Assembly (NCBI GenBank): GCA_945787595.1
Contig: CALZJV010000612.1
Span: forward strand, 1-7,315
From: an uncultured Desulfobacterales bacterium
Lineage (GTDB): Bacteria; Desulfobacterota; Desulfobacteria; Desulfobacterales; JAFDCJ01
Length of the DNA: 7,315 nucleotides
Reading direction: 5' to 3'
Made by a program: the position numbers and the translations under genes. Numbering within the stretch: the stretch's first letter is position 1; every line of letters starts with the position of its first letter. The notes under the pieces are model-generated. The model saw only the letters and a list, made by a program, of their open reading frames with translations, searched no databases and was not told the origin of the DNA. Shown one piece after another: positions 6,416 to 7,315 of the stretch.

Positions 6416-7315
6416 TTAAGCCGTCGTCAATTCTTTCAGGGTTTCAATCACAGCCTCCCGATCTACCTTATCCGTCACGAAAACATCCCCGATATCGCGC
6501 AGCATGACAAACCGCAAGCGGCCGGCTTTCTTTTTCTTGTCGCTGGCCATGACTTTAAGCAGGCGCTGCGGATTCACATCGCCGGGGATGCGTGTCGGAA
6601 GCGCTGTGGATTCAAGCGCAGTTTCAATTCGATTTTGCAGCTCGGCAGAACAGTAACCCAGGCGGGCCGATAAATTGGCAGCTGCCACAAGCCCCATCGC
6701 TACCGCTTCACCGTGGCGCACGGCGTGGTCGGTGACAATTTCGATGGCATGCGCGAAAGTGTGCCCCAGGTTGAGAACGGCCCGGCGGCCGCGATCAAAA
6801 GGATCCTCCTGAATAATGTTGATTTTGACCTGGATGGCCTGTGCCACCAGGGTCTGAAGCTCTGCCAGCGGTGGCTGGAGTTCACCGGCTTTGCGTATCC
6901 AGGTGCCGTTTTCTATCTTGTTAAACAAATCCGTATCGCCGATCAGGCTTTGCTTGATGACTTCCGCCATACCGGAGGCAAACTCCCGCGGAGATAGGCT
7001 TTGCAGGGTGGCCACATCGGCGATGACGGCTTTGGGCTGTTTGAAGGAACCGATTAAATTTTTTCCCTGGGGCAGATTAATTCCGGCCTTGCCGCCGATG
7101 CTTGTATCGGCCATCGCCAAAAGACTGGTGGGACATTGCACAATATCGATGCCGCGCATGTAGGTTGCAGCGACAAAGCCGGCCAGTCCGCTGATGACGG
7201 AGCCACCCAGTGCAATTACGGTTGTGCTGCGGTCAAAGCCTTTTGCCACCAACTCTTCGCAAATGGATTGAACAGTTGTCAACGTTTTATGCTGCTGTCC
7301 GGGTGGAACTGTAAT
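6416..7315 (-). CDS. aroB: 3-dehydroquinate synthase (5' end outside window)
   Basis: AroB cyclises DAHP to 3-dehydroquinate using NAD and a divalent metal, the second step of the shikimate pathway. The frame stays open to the window edge, so about 299 C-terminal residues of the usual 350-360 are visible; a TTG at 7282 is internal, because the frame upstream still reads GQQHKTL, the usual GE-x-K family stretch. Landmarks present: YMRGI, PTSLLAMADTSIGGKAGIN with the substrate Asp and Lys, GKNLIG, GMAEVIK (metal Glu and catalytic Lys), RRAVLNLGHTFAHAIE (Arg, Asn, metal His and second His), RHGEAVAMG (second metal His) and the DKKKKAGRLRFV tail. Odd: the NAD loop, normally GGGVxGD, reads GGSVISG. 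It converges on the dehydrogenase gene with 5 bp between stops. DHQ synthase is far likelier than another sugar-phosphate cyclase, given the retained substrate residues. Confidence 0.93.
   Translation of the reverse strand: MTVPPGQQHKTLTTVQSICEELVAKGFDRSTTVIALGGSVISGLAGFVAATYMRGIDIVQCPTSLLAMADTSIGGKAGINLPQGKNLIGSFKQPKAVIADVATLQSLSPREFASGMAEVIKQSLIGDTDLFNKIENGTWIRKAGELQPPLAELQTLVAQAIQVKINIIQEDPFDRGRRAVLNLGHTFAHAIEIVTDHAVRHGEAVAMGLVAAANLSARLGYCSAELQNRIETALESTALPTRIPGDVNPQRLLKVMASDKKKKAGRLRFVMLRDIGDVFVTDKVDREAVIETLKELTTA

Noticed and set aside
6416..7282. aroB starting at the TTG at 7282 as a complete short gene
   Set aside because: The frame remains open to the window edge and upstream codons still read as AroB, so the gene is cut by the window rather than short.

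Overview
The window looks like chromosomal DNA of an anaerobic, sulfate-reducer-like bacterium, most plausibly a Desulfobacterota member. This is inferred from protein style, roughly balanced base composition, a DctP-type TRAP operon and strong GGAGG ribosome binding sites; nothing in the window proves the taxon.

Layout, left to right. (1) The C-terminal end of shikimate dehydrogenase (aroE, 5' end off-window) is followed by a complete type I 3-dehydroquinate dehydratase (aroD) and an IclR-family regulator, all on +. (2) A 249-bp intergenic region holds a stem-loop, a tandem GACAGGAT repeat, an imperfect palindrome and an AT-rich probable promoter. (3) A complete three-gene TRAP transporter follows: periplasmic binding protein (dctP), small membrane subunit (dctQ) and large membrane subunit (dctM). 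(4) Immediately after dctM, behind a strong ribosome binding site that overlaps the dctM stop, lies a 63-codon fragment matching only the N-terminal part of an AroE-family dehydrogenase. (5) A zinc-dependent medium-chain dehydrogenase follows; it appears to have lost about 25-30 residues from its NAD-binding domain. (6) On the opposite strand, ending 5 bp from that gene, is 3-dehydroquinate synthase (aroB, 5' end off-window), whose glycine-rich NAD loop is atypical.

Three shikimate-pathway enzymes (AroE, AroD, AroB) and one AroE-like remnant surround an IclR-controlled TRAP transporter and an oxidoreductase. The simplest reading is a locus that took up and oxidised a quinate/shikimate-like or other cyclic polyol acid, next to or merged with ordinary aromatic amino acid biosynthesis genes. 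The transporter and regulator look intact, but the two catabolic-type dehydrogenases after dctM are each shortened, so the catabolic part may be eroding or remodelled. Substrate assignment is inference. I see no RNA genes, CRISPR arrays, insertion sequences or phage genes.
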